Below, piece after piece: positions 25,886 to 34,793 of a stretch of DNA of 64,000 nucleotides. This DNA is from Fortiea contorta PCC 7126 (GTDB lineage: Bacteria > Cyanobacteriota > Cyanobacteriia > Cyanobacteriales > Nostocaceae). The stretch is taken from assembly GCF_000332295.1 (NCBI RefSeq), contig NZ_KB235930.1, positions 1,679,895-1,743,894 on the forward strand. The letters are read 5' to 3'. The notes under the pieces are model-generated. The model was not told where the DNA came from and ran no database searches. It was given only the letters and a program-made list of their open reading frames with translations. The translations under genes were made by a program, and so were the position numbers. The first letter of the stretch is position 1, and each line of letters opens with the position of its first letter.

Positions 25886-26311
25886 GGCAGACTGATTCAG
25901 TTTTCTTTACATTACCTTGTAAACAGGAAATGAGTCAAGAAGTTGAACAAACAATTGGTGTTGCAGAACACTTGAGTTTTTTGGTATTTGTGATTTGTGA
26001 TTTGTCAAGATAAAACCTGACAATTTGGTGTTTAATGCTGAATATTTTGGCTGCAAAACTCCCGCATTGGTGGTTGATGCTCAATGTTGCGAGTTGAGAG
26101 CCTGATGTGAACGATGATAACTGAGGTGATATCAAGGATTTTGCTGTAGAAACTTGGTCATGGGACATCTGTAAACCAAAAATACAAGATTTCGGCGTCC
26201 CTCATCACTTCTTGTTTGTTTGTAACAAAATCTGTAACAGCAAAACTATTTGTGCGTGTACCCGTCTAAATTGGTGAAACTTCTCAGACGATCGCGCCGA
26301 TGGACGGATAA
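25886..26311. other. Divergent intergenic region
   Basis: Contains the promoter of the riboswitch transcript (minus strand) and that of the RnfD-like gene (plus strand). GATTTGT words are tandemly repeated at about 25990-26010. Otherwise nothing recognisable. Confidence 0.5.
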
Positions 26312-27115
26312 ATGTTATTCCAGGATATTCGAGATTATCAAATCCTCTTTCTCTCCTTATTCCTCTGTTTAGGGATTGGGACAAGAGATTGGACATTGCG
26401 ACCGGAGTTAATTATTGTGGCGATCGCTACTTGTTTATTAACTCAAGGGATGCTGTCTTTGTTTAGGGATCAAGGGGTAAAAGCACTTGGTTTGCGTAGT
26501 GCGCTCATTACGGCATTGGGACTCAGTTTACTATTACGGGCTGACCATTGGACAACGATCGCCATAGCTGCAGTTAGTGCGATTGGTAGTAAATTTGTTC
26601 TGCGGGTGGGAGATAAGCATGTCTTCAATCCTGCTAATTTTGGCATCATTACCGCTTTACTATTCACTGCTGACGCTTGGGTTTCACCGGGACAGTGGGG
26701 TGAAGACTGGTGGTATGGGCTATTGTTTTTCGGGACTGGGGGAATGATTTTACAGCGCGTCGGTCGTTGGGACACGACAGCGGCTTTTTTGGGTTGCTAT
26801 TCTCTGCTGGAAGCGATGCGTAATCTTTGGTTGGGTTGGACTTGGGATGTTTACCTACACCGATTAATGAGTGGTTCTCTAATTTTATTTGCGCTGTTTA
26901 TGGTTACTGATCCTCGGTCGATTCCCAACGCACCTATTGGTCGGATTGTTTGGGCAATGTGCATCGCCATTTTAACTTTTATCTTGCGAAATTATTTGTT
27001 TGTACCAACTGCAGTTTTCTGGGCGTTATTCATGCTGGCGCCGTTAAGTATTCTGCTGGATTTGCTCTGGTTAGCTCCGGAGTTTTCTTGGCGACAAAAA
27101 CAGGAGGAGGGATAA
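26312..27115 (+). CDS. RnfD/NqrB-like integral membrane protein
   Basis: A 267-aa protein with about eight transmembrane helices. GDKHVFNPANFGIITALLF and MVTDPRSIPNAPIGR resemble the conserved loops of RnfD/NqrB, the membrane subunits of ion-pumping electron-transfer complexes that carry covalent FMN and riboflavin. No other Rnf or Nqr subunit is nearby, so this is a stand-alone homologue of unknown activity. It is followed after 4 bp by a DUF2330 gene with a signal peptide, so the two probably work together, possibly in cofactor or redox chemistry at the membrane. Confidence 0.75.
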   Translation: MLFQDIRDYQILFLSLFLCLGIGTRDWTLRPELIIVAIATCLLTQGMLSLFRDQGVKALGLRSALITALGLSLLLRADHWTTIAIAAVSAIGSKFVLRVGDKHVFNPANFGIITALLFTADAWVSPGQWGEDWWYGLLFFGTGGMILQRVGRWDTTAAFLGCYSLLEAMRNLWLGWTWDVYLHRLMSGSLILFALFMVTDPRSIPNAPIGRIVWAMCIAILTFILRNYLFVPTAVFWALFMLAPLSILLDLLWLAPEFSWRQKQEEG

Positions 27116-27119
27116 ATCA

Positions 27120-28499
27120 ATGAAAACTTTCAGGTATTTTGTTTCCTTGGTGTTGGTGTTAGTGGGTGTGATGTGCTTCGCACCCACAGCTTGGGCGTTT
27201 TGTGGATTTTATGTTGCGAAAGCAGACGCAAAGCTATATAACAAAGCTTCTCAGGTGGTGATGGTGCGAGATGGCGATCGCACTGTGTTAACCATGGCTA
27301 ATGATTTTCAGGGTGAAGTCAAGGATTTTGCGATGGTAGTGCCTGTACCTACAGTACTGCAAAAAGAGCAAGTCCGCGTTGCCGAATCAAAAATTATCGA
27401 GCGTTTGGATGCTTTTAGTGCACCACGATTGGTAGAATATTTCGATTCCGATCCTTGTGAACCAGTTTATCAGCGTGGCGGCAATTTGCAACTCGCTCTA
27501 CCTACACCCTCAGCTACTGAGAACAGAGCGCGAGAGAGCGCTGATAGTTTAGGTGTAACTGTGGAAGCGCGATTTAGTGTGGGTGAATATGATATTTTGA
27601 TTCTCAGTGCGAAAGAATCTGGTGGATTAGAAACATGGCTCAACCGCAACGGTTATAAAATTCCCAGAGGAGCAAAAGAACTGCTCAAACCTTACATTCG
27701 CTCTTCAATGAAATTCTTTGTTGCTAAAGTCAATCTGGAAAAATTTGAGCAATCTGGTTATCAGCTACTTCGACCTTTACAAATTGCTTATAAGTCACCT
27801 AAATTCATGTTACCTATTCGGTTAGGCATGATTAATGCTACCGATGAACAAGATTTAATTGTTTATGTTTTATCACCCAAAGGACAAGCAGAAATCACCA
27901 ACTACCGCACAGTTGAAGTTCCTTCTAATGCCAATATTCCTATTTTTATCAAGAATGAGTTTGGCGATTTTTATAAATCTTTATTCCAAACAGTTTACGC
28001 CAAAGAAGACCGCAAGGTGGGTTTTTTAGAATATGCATGGGATATGGGTAGTTGCGATCCTTGCGCTGCGGAACCGCTAACACCAGCAGAACTGAAACAA
28101 GCGGGTGTATTCTGGTTAGATGGTGCTGCTGGTGATGTTGAACAACCCCAAAATTTTCGCCGTCCTTTTCCTAGTAGTAATGTCTTCATTACCCGTCTAC
28201 ATGTGCGCTATACTCGCAATAAATTTCCTGAAGATTTGATGTTTCAAACCACTTCTAATCGTGAATCTTTTCAGGGACGTTACATCTTACAACATCCTTT
28301 TAGAGGTGAACTCAATTGTCCAGCCGGTCGAGAATACAAGCGGACTTTATCGAGGCGTTTTGAACAAGAAGCACAAACCCTCGCCAAGCTGACAAATTGG
28401 AATATCCAAGACATTCGTCAAAAAATGAAATTGACTGTGGGTAAGTTGACTAACTCTTGGTGGGATAATTTTATTGGTTGGTTAGGGTTTAGAGATTAA
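27120..28499 (+). CDS. DUF2330 family secreted protein
   Basis: Begins with a Sec signal peptide (hydrophobic FVSLVLVLVGVMCF, cleavage after TAWA), then a DUF2330 domain (FCGFYVAKADAKLYNKASQV, DFAMVVPVPTVL). Cysteines in DPCEPVY, GSCDPCAAE and LNCPAGRE could form disulfides or hold a cofactor. The hydrophobicity near the C-terminus is modest, so it is periplasmic or weakly membrane bound. It forms an operon with the RnfD-like gene 4 bp upstream. The family has no established function. Confidence 0.85.
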   Translation: MKTFRYFVSLVLVLVGVMCFAPTAWAFCGFYVAKADAKLYNKASQVVMVRDGDRTVLTMANDFQGEVKDFAMVVPVPTVLQKEQVRVAESKIIERLDAFSAPRLVEYFDSDPCEPVYQRGGNLQLALPTPSATENRARESADSLGVTVEARFSVGEYDILILSAKESGGLETWLNRNGYKIPRGAKELLKPYIRSSMKFFVAKVNLEKFEQSGYQLLRPLQIAYKSPKFMLPIRLGMINATDEQDLIVYVLSPKGQAEITNYRTVEVPSNANIPIFIKNEFGDFYKSLFQTVYAKEDRKVGFLEYAWDMGSCDPCAAEPLTPAELKQAGVFWLDGAAGDVEQPQNFRRPFPSSNVFITRLHVRYTRNKFPEDLMFQTTSNRESFQGRYILQHPFRGELNCPAGREYKRTLSRRFEQEAQTLAKLTNWNIQDIRQKMKLTVGKLTNSWWDNFIGWLGFRD

Positions 28500-28763
28500 T
28501 ACTTAGTTAGGCGAGATGATCAAGAGCGATCGCTAGTACAGGATTCTTGCTACATTTTGGGGAAGCTGGGTACACTTTTATTCTTTCTTCCCTATTCCTT
28601 ATCTCTATGAATAAGTTCAGAAATTGAAATGGATTTCTATAGATAATTGATTTTTACCATTACCAATTACCAACCTGATAAATTATATTAAGTGATCAAA
28701 CAGCGCTTCAATAAGATAAAATGCACGGATAGCTCACCTAGTGACGTTTAGTGGTGTTAGGAG

Positions 28764-29570
28764 ATGACGCTCTCGTTCAAAGACAAACACAATTGGCTAC
28801 CAGTAAAGCGCTACTGGGAATTACTACAAGTTTTGGTGACAAGAACATTGAAGGTGCGCTATCGGGGTTCATTTCTAGGAGTATACTGGTCACTGTTGAA
28901 CCCACTAATCATGACAGGCTTGTATACTGCCATTTTTGGAGCAACTTTCGCCTCATATTACAATAATTCTATTCCAAATTACATATTGGCAGCTTTTACA
29001 GGCTTAGTTGTAATCAATTTCTTCTCATCTTCTACATCCCAAGCTTTAACTAGTGTAGTCAATAACGGTGCACTTTTAAATAAAATTCGCTTACCAGTCA
29101 GCGTTTTTCCTGTATCCATGATTGCAGCGAATGTATTTCAGTTTTCAGTCGGAGTATTACCATTACTAGTAATCATCACTTTAATTAACTCCCACAGTAT
29201 CATCAATACATTAGCGCTACTTTTTCCGTTCATCGCTCTAATTTTAGTCTGCACAGGAGTGGGTTTTTTAGTAAGTGCGTTATACGTTTTTTTTAGAGAT
29301 TTACCTTACTTTTACGAGCTAATTACTTTTGTCATTTGGATCAGTAGTCCTGTGTTTTATCCAGCCGCTATTGTTCCACCGCAGGTAAAGCCTTTTTTAG
29401 GGTTGAATCCATTATCACCAATAATTGAAAGTCTTCGTCAGATCACGCTATCAGGAACACCACCAGATTTGAGTTTAATCAGTGGTGCTTTACTCAGTGG
29501 CATAATAATTGTTGCAGTGGGATGGACTTGTTTTCAATTTTGGCGTCATCAATTTATGGATTTGCTTTAA
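28764..29570 (+). CDS. Polysaccharide export ABC transporter permease (Wzm/TagG type)
   Basis: A 268-aa ABC-2 type permease with six transmembrane helices. The amphipathic N-terminus LVTRTLKVRYRGSFLGVYWS is the family hallmark. Together with the ATPase that starts on the next base it forms a Wzm-Wzt-type exporter moving undecaprenyl-linked glycan or O-antigen-like polymer across the plasma membrane. TTAGGAG touches the ATG, an unusually short SD spacing. It heads the surface polysaccharide cluster. Confidence 0.92.
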   Translation: MTLSFKDKHNWLPVKRYWELLQVLVTRTLKVRYRGSFLGVYWSLLNPLIMTGLYTAIFGATFASYYNNSIPNYILAAFTGLVVINFFSSSTSQALTSVVNNGALLNKIRLPVSVFPVSMIAANVFQFSVGVLPLLVIITLINSHSIINTLALLFPFIALILVCTGVGFLVSALYVFFRDLPYFYELITFVIWISSPVFYPAAIVPPQVKPFLGLNPLSPIIESLRQITLSGTPPDLSLISGALLSGIIIVAVGWTCFQFWRHQFMDLL

Positions 29571-30311
29571 ATGGAAGTAATTCGCTTGGATCAAGTTTCG
29601 TTGTGGCGACGAACACAAGAAGAGTTTTCTTATGATCTAAAGAAGACACTATTATCATTTTTGGAAGGAAAATATCGTCAGCCAGCTAAAAAGTTAGTGT
29701 TGGATCAAATAAATTTGGTGATAGAAAAAGGTGAAAAAATAGGTATTATCGGTGCAAATGGCTCAGGTAAATCAACTATACTCAAAATAATTTCTGGTAT
29801 TTTGCAACCCACTAGCGGAACAGTCAGAGTACGAGGTCAAATTGCACCATTGATTGAACTAGGAGCCGGTTTTGATCCAGAAATTTCAGTGATGGATAAT
29901 ATTCTACTTTATGGAGTTTTGCTAGGTTTTTCTAGAGCAGAGATGCGACTGAGAGCACAATCAATTCTAGAATTTGCCGAGTTGCAAGATTATGCATTAG
30001 TCCCAGTCAAGGGTTTATCTTCCGGCATGGTAGCACGTTTAGGATTTTCAATTGCAACTGATGTTCAGCCTGATATTCTCATTTTAGATGAAGTGCTTTC
30101 AGTGGGAGATGAAAGCTTTAATAGAAAGTGCAAACAAAGAATTGATAAATTTTGGGTCGATGAAGTGACAGTTTTAGTTGTGTCACATTCTATGGAGTTT
30201 ATCCGCGAATCGTGTCAAAAAGCCGTCTGGATCAATAATGGAAAAATCAAATTTTTTGGAAAGCCTGTAGAAACAGTGGAACATTATCTAAATTTTGTAA
30301 GTCAGTCGTGA
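29571..30311 (+). CDS. Polysaccharide export ABC transporter ATPase (Wzt/TagH type)
   Basis: Walker A GANGSGKST, signature LSSGMVARLGFS, Walker B ILILDEVLSVGD and the H-loop VVSHSMEFI are all present in 246 aa. The N-terminal KKTLLSFLEGKYR segment is typical of polysaccharide exporters. There is no C-terminal carbohydrate-binding domain, so the glycan is probably exported without chain-end recognition by this subunit. The ATG follows the permease stop directly, indicating translational coupling. Confidence 0.94.
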   Translation: MEVIRLDQVSLWRRTQEEFSYDLKKTLLSFLEGKYRQPAKKLVLDQINLVIEKGEKIGIIGANGSGKSTILKIISGILQPTSGTVRVRGQIAPLIELGAGFDPEISVMDNILLYGVLLGFSRAEMRLRAQSILEFAELQDYALVPVKGLSSGMVARLGFSIATDVQPDILILDEVLSVGDESFNRKCKQRIDKFWVDEVTVLVVSHSMEFIRESCQKAVWINNGKIKFFGKPVETVEHYLNFVSQS

Positions 30312-30356
30312 AGGCGAGATAAATTTTTCTACTTGTCCTAAATTTTCAAGAGAGAA

Positions 30357-31658
30357 ATGATGAATCTACAGGAAATTAACGTTTTAATAGATGGTTATAA
30401 CTTAGAACTTATTAAAGGTACTGGTATAAAAACTTATGGCATAAGTCTAATTAAAGCCTTGGCTTGTTTAGGAGCAAATACAGATATCTTATGCAGTCGC
30501 TATACCAATAATACTGATTCTATTTTAGACGAAACTTTATTTTTTGACATCCCCAAACAAACTGACAGCAAATTGTCTTTAGCTAAGAGTATGGTCTTCG
30601 CGGCTAGTAAGCAATTTTATCGAGCAAAAAAAATACCAGTGAGTGACTTCGTTATCAAGCAAAATAGCGATCTTATTTTTGAATATTTATCCAAGTCTGG
30701 AGAAATTTTTAATCTTCCTGATTGTTTTGCGATCGCTAATAATCTATATAAGCGGTTAGGAATGAATGCGAACATTAATGTGCCCAAAAAAATTGATGTA
30801 TGGCACGCAACATATCCATTACCCGTACAAGTCAACAACGCTAAAAGAATCACGACAATTCATGATTTAATACCACTCAAACTACCCTATACAACTTTAG
30901 ATGATAAGAGTTTTTTCTTCAATAATATAAAAAAATCCATTCAAGATTCTCAAGTTATTATTACCGTTTCCGAAAATACAAAAAAAGATATATTAGATTG
31001 TTTTGATATTCATCCAGATAAAATTAATGTCACATATCAACCAATCATTGATCAGACACTTGCACTCACAGAAAAATCAGAAGAAGAGATTTATAAACAA
31101 TTAAAAAAATTTAGAATCAAATATAAAAAATACATTCTTTTTGTAGGAGCAATAGAGCCGAAAAAAAATGTAGGAAGACTGATAGACGCTTACAGTGGAT
31201 TAGATACGGATATACAACTGGTGATAGTTGGAAAGAAGGCATGGTTATGGGAAGGGGAAATTGGTAAGCTAGAAGCAATGTTTAGCTCTAAATTTCATAC
31301 CAAAGTTAAATTACTAGAATTTGTCACTAGAAATGATTTACTTTACTTATATAAAGGTGCTCTGTGTTTTGCTTTTCCATCCTTATATGAAGGATTTGGT
31401 TTACCACCTTTAGAAGCAATGGCGATGGGATGTCCTGTAATTACCTCTAATGTATCTTCTTTACCAGAAGTTTGTGGAGATGCTGCTCTTTATGTAGATC
31501 CCTATGATTCCATTGATATCAGGAAAAATCTTGAAACTCTGATCAATAACCCTCATCTGCAAAAACAGTTTTCCCAAGCAGGGAAAGAAAGAGTCAAGTT
31601 ATTTAGCATGGAAAACTATGTTAAAAAACTTTATGAAGCATATACGAAAGTGCTCTAA
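30357..31658 (+). CDS. GT4 family glycosyltransferase
   Basis: GT-B fold of 433 aa: an acceptor-side N-terminal domain ([19 protein letters not shown]), [11 protein letters not shown], then [23 protein letters not shown] and the donor-binding segment [19 protein letters not shown]. It likely adds a hexose to the lipid-linked glycan exported by the adjacent ABC transporter. AGAGAGAA precedes the start. It has lower GC and fewer HIP1 sites than housekeeping neighbours, as is common for surface polysaccharide genes. Confidence 0.9.
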   Translation: MMNLQEINVLIDGYNLELIKGTGIKTYGISLIKALACLGANTDILCSRYTNNTDSILDETLFFDIPKQTDSKLSLAKSMVFAASKQFYRAKKIPVSDFVIKQNSDLIFEYLSKSGEIFNLPDCFAIANNLYKRLGMNANINVPKKIDVWHATYPLPVQVNNAKRITTIHDLIPLKLPYTTLDDKSFFFNNIKKSIQDSQVIITVSENTKKDILDCFDIHPDKINVTYQPIIDQTLALTEKSEEEIYKQLKKFRIKYKKYILFVGAIEPKKNVGRLIDAYSGLDTDIQLVIVGKKAWLWEGEIGKLEAMFSSKFHTKVKLLEFVTRNDLLYLYKGALCFAFPSLYEGFGLPPLEAMAMGCPVITSNVSSLPEVCGDAALYVDPYDSIDIRKNLETLINNPHLQKQFSQAGKERVKLFSMENYVKKLYEAYTKVL

Positions 31659-31698
31659 GATGCCATAATACCCTTGTTTTTCTGGTAATCGGTATATT

Positions 31699-32904
31699 AT
31701 GAAATTTCCCACACATGATAAATATTGGGTAGATACTGCAAATTTCTTAAAAGAAAATATTCAAGAAGGCGAAAAAATAGTAGCGCCAACTGAGTTTGCA
31801 GAACGATTTCCAGGAAAGACAAAATCTTATTCTGGCGTCATTAGTCAAGATGGGCGAAATTATGATTTAGTCGTCATTCATAAAGGTATGATGGATGACT
31901 TAGAATATTCTTGGTTAATGTTAGTGACTAAAGAGTATGTTCCGCTATTTGCTAATGAAGTATTTGTGATTTTTTCTAAAAACCTAAATCAACCTCAAAT
32001 CGATAAAAATCTAGTTCATTGGCAAGCATTTGATGAAAAAATGCAAAACCTAGCCACATCAGAAATAAATTTACCAAAAGATACCAACGAATTACAAAAT
32101 CAATCTTTTAAAACACTGCAACAAGATTCTATTGACTCTAATACGGATTATGCAACTCTTTCTTTAGGAAAAATTAAAGAATTAATGGATCATAGATACG
32201 AGTCTCAGAATGCTTATAGTGTTGTTTATTTGTGGGATGAAGTTAGAGCTAAAGAACTAAATAAACATGTAATTGAGGCTATTTTTCCCACTAATGAGAG
32301 TAGAATACTGGAAATTGGTTGTGGAATTGGAGGTAGTGCTGCCTACATAGATCAATGTAAAGAATATATTGGCACGGATCTTTCTGACGCAGCCATATCT
32401 CAAGCATATCTTCAGTATGGAAATAAACAGAATTTCCAGTTCATGACAATGGACGCCATGAATTTAAAATTTGAAGATAATAGATTTGACGTGGTTATTG
32501 CAAAAGAAGTTATAGAGCACCTTCCTAATCCTGTAAATTGTGTTAAAGAAGCTTTTAGAGTATTAAAAACTGGTGGTATTTTTATTGTTACTTCACCTAA
32601 CCGTGACAGCTTACATCTGCGCGTCAACAGGATGCTTGGATATGAAAATTTTAAATGTTCCTTTGACCACATAAAAGAATTTACCTTTGAAGAAGCATCA
32701 GAAATGCTCATTCAAGAAGGCTTTAAAATTAAGAAGACAAAAGGTGCTTTTTTAATGCCATATTGGGGAATATCAACTGTAGATACACCTGTACGTCATT
32801 TAACTGATAATGATCCAATAATGGTTGAAATGCTCAGAGAATTGGGAGAACGTGTCGGTGCTGAGTATGGATTTTGTTTTATCATTATATGCGAAAAACC
32901 GTAG
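31699..32904 (+). CDS. Class I SAM methyltransferase with N-terminal extension
   Basis: Motif I of the SAM-binding Rossmann fold is ESRILEIGCGIGGSAAYI (near residue 200), followed by EYIGTDLSDAAI, FDVVIAKEVIEHLPNP and a C-terminal FITSPNR-type segment (GGIFIVTSPNRDSL). The first 150 residues form a separate unrecognised domain. In this cluster it would methylate a sugar or a chain end of the exported glycan, which can control chain length. The target is inferred from context. Confidence 0.88.
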   Translation: MKFPTHDKYWVDTANFLKENIQEGEKIVAPTEFAERFPGKTKSYSGVISQDGRNYDLVVIHKGMMDDLEYSWLMLVTKEYVPLFANEVFVIFSKNLNQPQIDKNLVHWQAFDEKMQNLATSEINLPKDTNELQNQSFKTLQQDSIDSNTDYATLSLGKIKELMDHRYESQNAYSVVYLWDEVRAKELNKHVIEAIFPTNESRILEIGCGIGGSAAYIDQCKEYIGTDLSDAAISQAYLQYGNKQNFQFMTMDAMNLKFEDNRFDVVIAKEVIEHLPNPVNCVKEAFRVLKTGGIFIVTSPNRDSLHLRVNRMLGYENFKCSFDHIKEFTFEEASEMLIQEGFKIKKTKGAFLMPYWGISTVDTPVRHLTDNDPIMVEMLRELGERVGAEYGFCFIIICEKP

Positions 32905-33044
32905 TTAATATGCAATTTATTTGTTGACATATGTCATTCATATAGGCATAGCTTTACTATGCCTTTAATTTAATTATGCTAATTGAACAAGATTTCAACC
33001 ATTATAAAAATCTTCAAAAATTACAGAAATAGCTTGGTATAAAT

Positions 33045-34118
33045 TTGCTAAGATCTTTATTAGTTAATCTATCTATTCTTTTATCTCAACCTACTGGCAT
33101 AAGCAACTATGCTCAAAATATTTTTCCTTATTTAACATCTCTCAAACCAACTTTATTAACTGCTAAAAATTTCCCCGAATTTGACTGCTACCCGGTTCCC
33201 TCAAACTTAACTCCAGACCAAGGTACAAAAGGACATTTTAACCGCCTGATCTGGACACAATTCCAGCTACCACAAATCTATAAACAGCTAAAATCAAAAC
33301 TTTTATTTTCCCCGCTACCGGAAGCGCCACTGTATACAAATTGTCGCTTTGTTGTGATGTTTCACGACTTGATACCGTTGCGCTTTCCTAGACGCTTTTC
33401 GCCATTAACACCTTACCACCGCTACTACACGCCACAAGTTTTAGCCCAAGCACAACACATTATTTGCAATTCCCAAGCTACTGCTCAGGATATTACCGAC
33501 TTTTACCAAATTCCCGCCCATAAAATTACGCCCATTCTCTTAGCTTACGATCGCCTTCACTTCAGACCTCTAAATCTACCTACTCGCAACTACTTTCTTT
33601 ACATCGGACGCCAAGATTCATACAAAAATATACAGCGACTTCTTAGTGCTTTTGCGGCGTTACCTAATTGCAAAGACTATGAACTATGGTTAGTAGGCCC
33701 AACTGATAAACGATACACACCAACATTAACAGCGCAAGTTGCTCAACTGGGTATAACTAATCAGGTAAAGTTCCTAAATTATGTACCCTATGGCGAATTA
33801 CCGCAAATTATTAATGGTGCGATCGCTCTTGTTTTTCCTAGTCTCTGGGAAGGTTTCGGTTTACCTGTCTTGGAAGCAATGGCTTGTGGTACACCCGTCA
33901 TCACCTCTAACCTTTCCTCTTTACCAGAAGTTGCTGGAGACGCAGCAATTCTCATCAATCCTTACAATACTGGAGAAATTACAGAAGCGATGCAGACTTT
34001 AGCAACTGATGCAAACATCAGAAACAATCTTTCTTATCAAAGTATCACCAGAGCCAATCAATTCAGTTGGGAAAAAACTGGACAAGCTACCGCCGCAGTT
34101 TTGTCACGCTTTCTTTAA
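33045..34118 (+). CDS. GT4 family glycosyltransferase
   Basis: A 357-aa GT-B enzyme that uses a TTG start; an in-frame TAG lies 15 nt upstream and no ATG is suitable, since the fold begins at SLLVNLSILLSQPTGISNYA. FMFHDLIPLR-type and YIGRQDSYKNIQRLLSAF segments and the donor motif FPSLWEGFGLPVLEAMACG are present. It is related to the GT4 enzyme at 30357. A 140-bp AT-rich gap before it may hold a separate promoter. Confidence 0.88.
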   Translation: MLRSLLVNLSILLSQPTGISNYAQNIFPYLTSLKPTLLTAKNFPEFDCYPVPSNLTPDQGTKGHFNRLIWTQFQLPQIYKQLKSKLLFSPLPEAPLYTNCRFVVMFHDLIPLRFPRRFSPLTPYHRYYTPQVLAQAQHIICNSQATAQDITDFYQIPAHKITPILLAYDRLHFRPLNLPTRNYFLYIGRQDSYKNIQRLLSAFAALPNCKDYELWLVGPTDKRYTPTLTAQVAQLGITNQVKFLNYVPYGELPQIINGAIALVFPSLWEGFGLPVLEAMACGTPVITSNLSSLPEVAGDAAILINPYNTGEITEAMQTLATDANIRNNLSYQSITRANQFSWEKTGQATAAVLSRFL

Positions 34119-34165
34119 ATGCTAGGCTAAAGTTATCTTGCTCCCACTAGTACCCAATAAATCTT

Positions 34166-34753
34166 ATGGTTGTGCAAACTCCCTCCCGCCTATATTCTAT
34201 TGAAGAATATCTTTTACAAGAAGAGGCTGCAGAGTACCGTAGTGAATACCGTGACGGAGAAATTGTACCCATGACTGGAGCTTCAATTAATCATAATCAA
34301 ATTATTGTCAATTTAATAATTGCTCTGGGTATGGCTCTCAGAGAACAAAATTATCATGTTTACACTAGTGATTTGCGCCTGTGGCTTCCTCGTCATCGTG
34401 AATACACATATCCAGATATTTTAATCATCAAAGATCAACCCGTTTTTCAAGAAGGACGCACCGACACAGTGCTAAATCCTACTATTATCTTTGAGATACT
34501 TTCTAAATCTACGAGTAGTCGAGATCGAGGAGATAAATTTACTTATTATCGTTCCATTCCCGAATTTCAAGAATATATTTTAATTGACCAATATCAGACT
34601 CATGTTGAGCAATTTAGCAAAACAGCAGAAGGAAAATGGCTATTTAGTGAATCCGACGATGAAGATGGATATTTAACCTTAGCTTCAGTCAACATTGCAA
34701 TTCCCCATCGTCAGATTTATCAACGGGTAACATTAGAGAACCAACCCGAGTAG
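34166..34753 (+). CDS. Uma2 family (DUF820) putative endonuclease
   Basis: A 195-aa member of the large cyanobacterial Uma2 family with a PD-(D/E)XK nuclease fold. YSIEEYL, EYRDGEIVPMTG, YPDILII and the EILSKSTSSRDRGDKF segment match the family pattern of catalytic acidic residues. The family is amplified in cyanobacteria, and the biological role is unclear. No toxin partner was seen beside it. Confidence 0.9.
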   Translation: MVVQTPSRLYSIEEYLLQEEAAEYRSEYRDGEIVPMTGASINHNQIIVNLIIALGMALREQNYHVYTSDLRLWLPRHREYTYPDILIIKDQPVFQEGRTDTVLNPTIIFEILSKSTSSRDRGDKFTYYRSIPEFQEYILIDQYQTHVEQFSKTAEGKWLFSESDDEDGYLTLASVNIAIPHRQIYQRVTLENQPE

Positions 34754-34793
34754 ATATTTAATCAGTAATTCATCATCACGAATTACCAATTAT

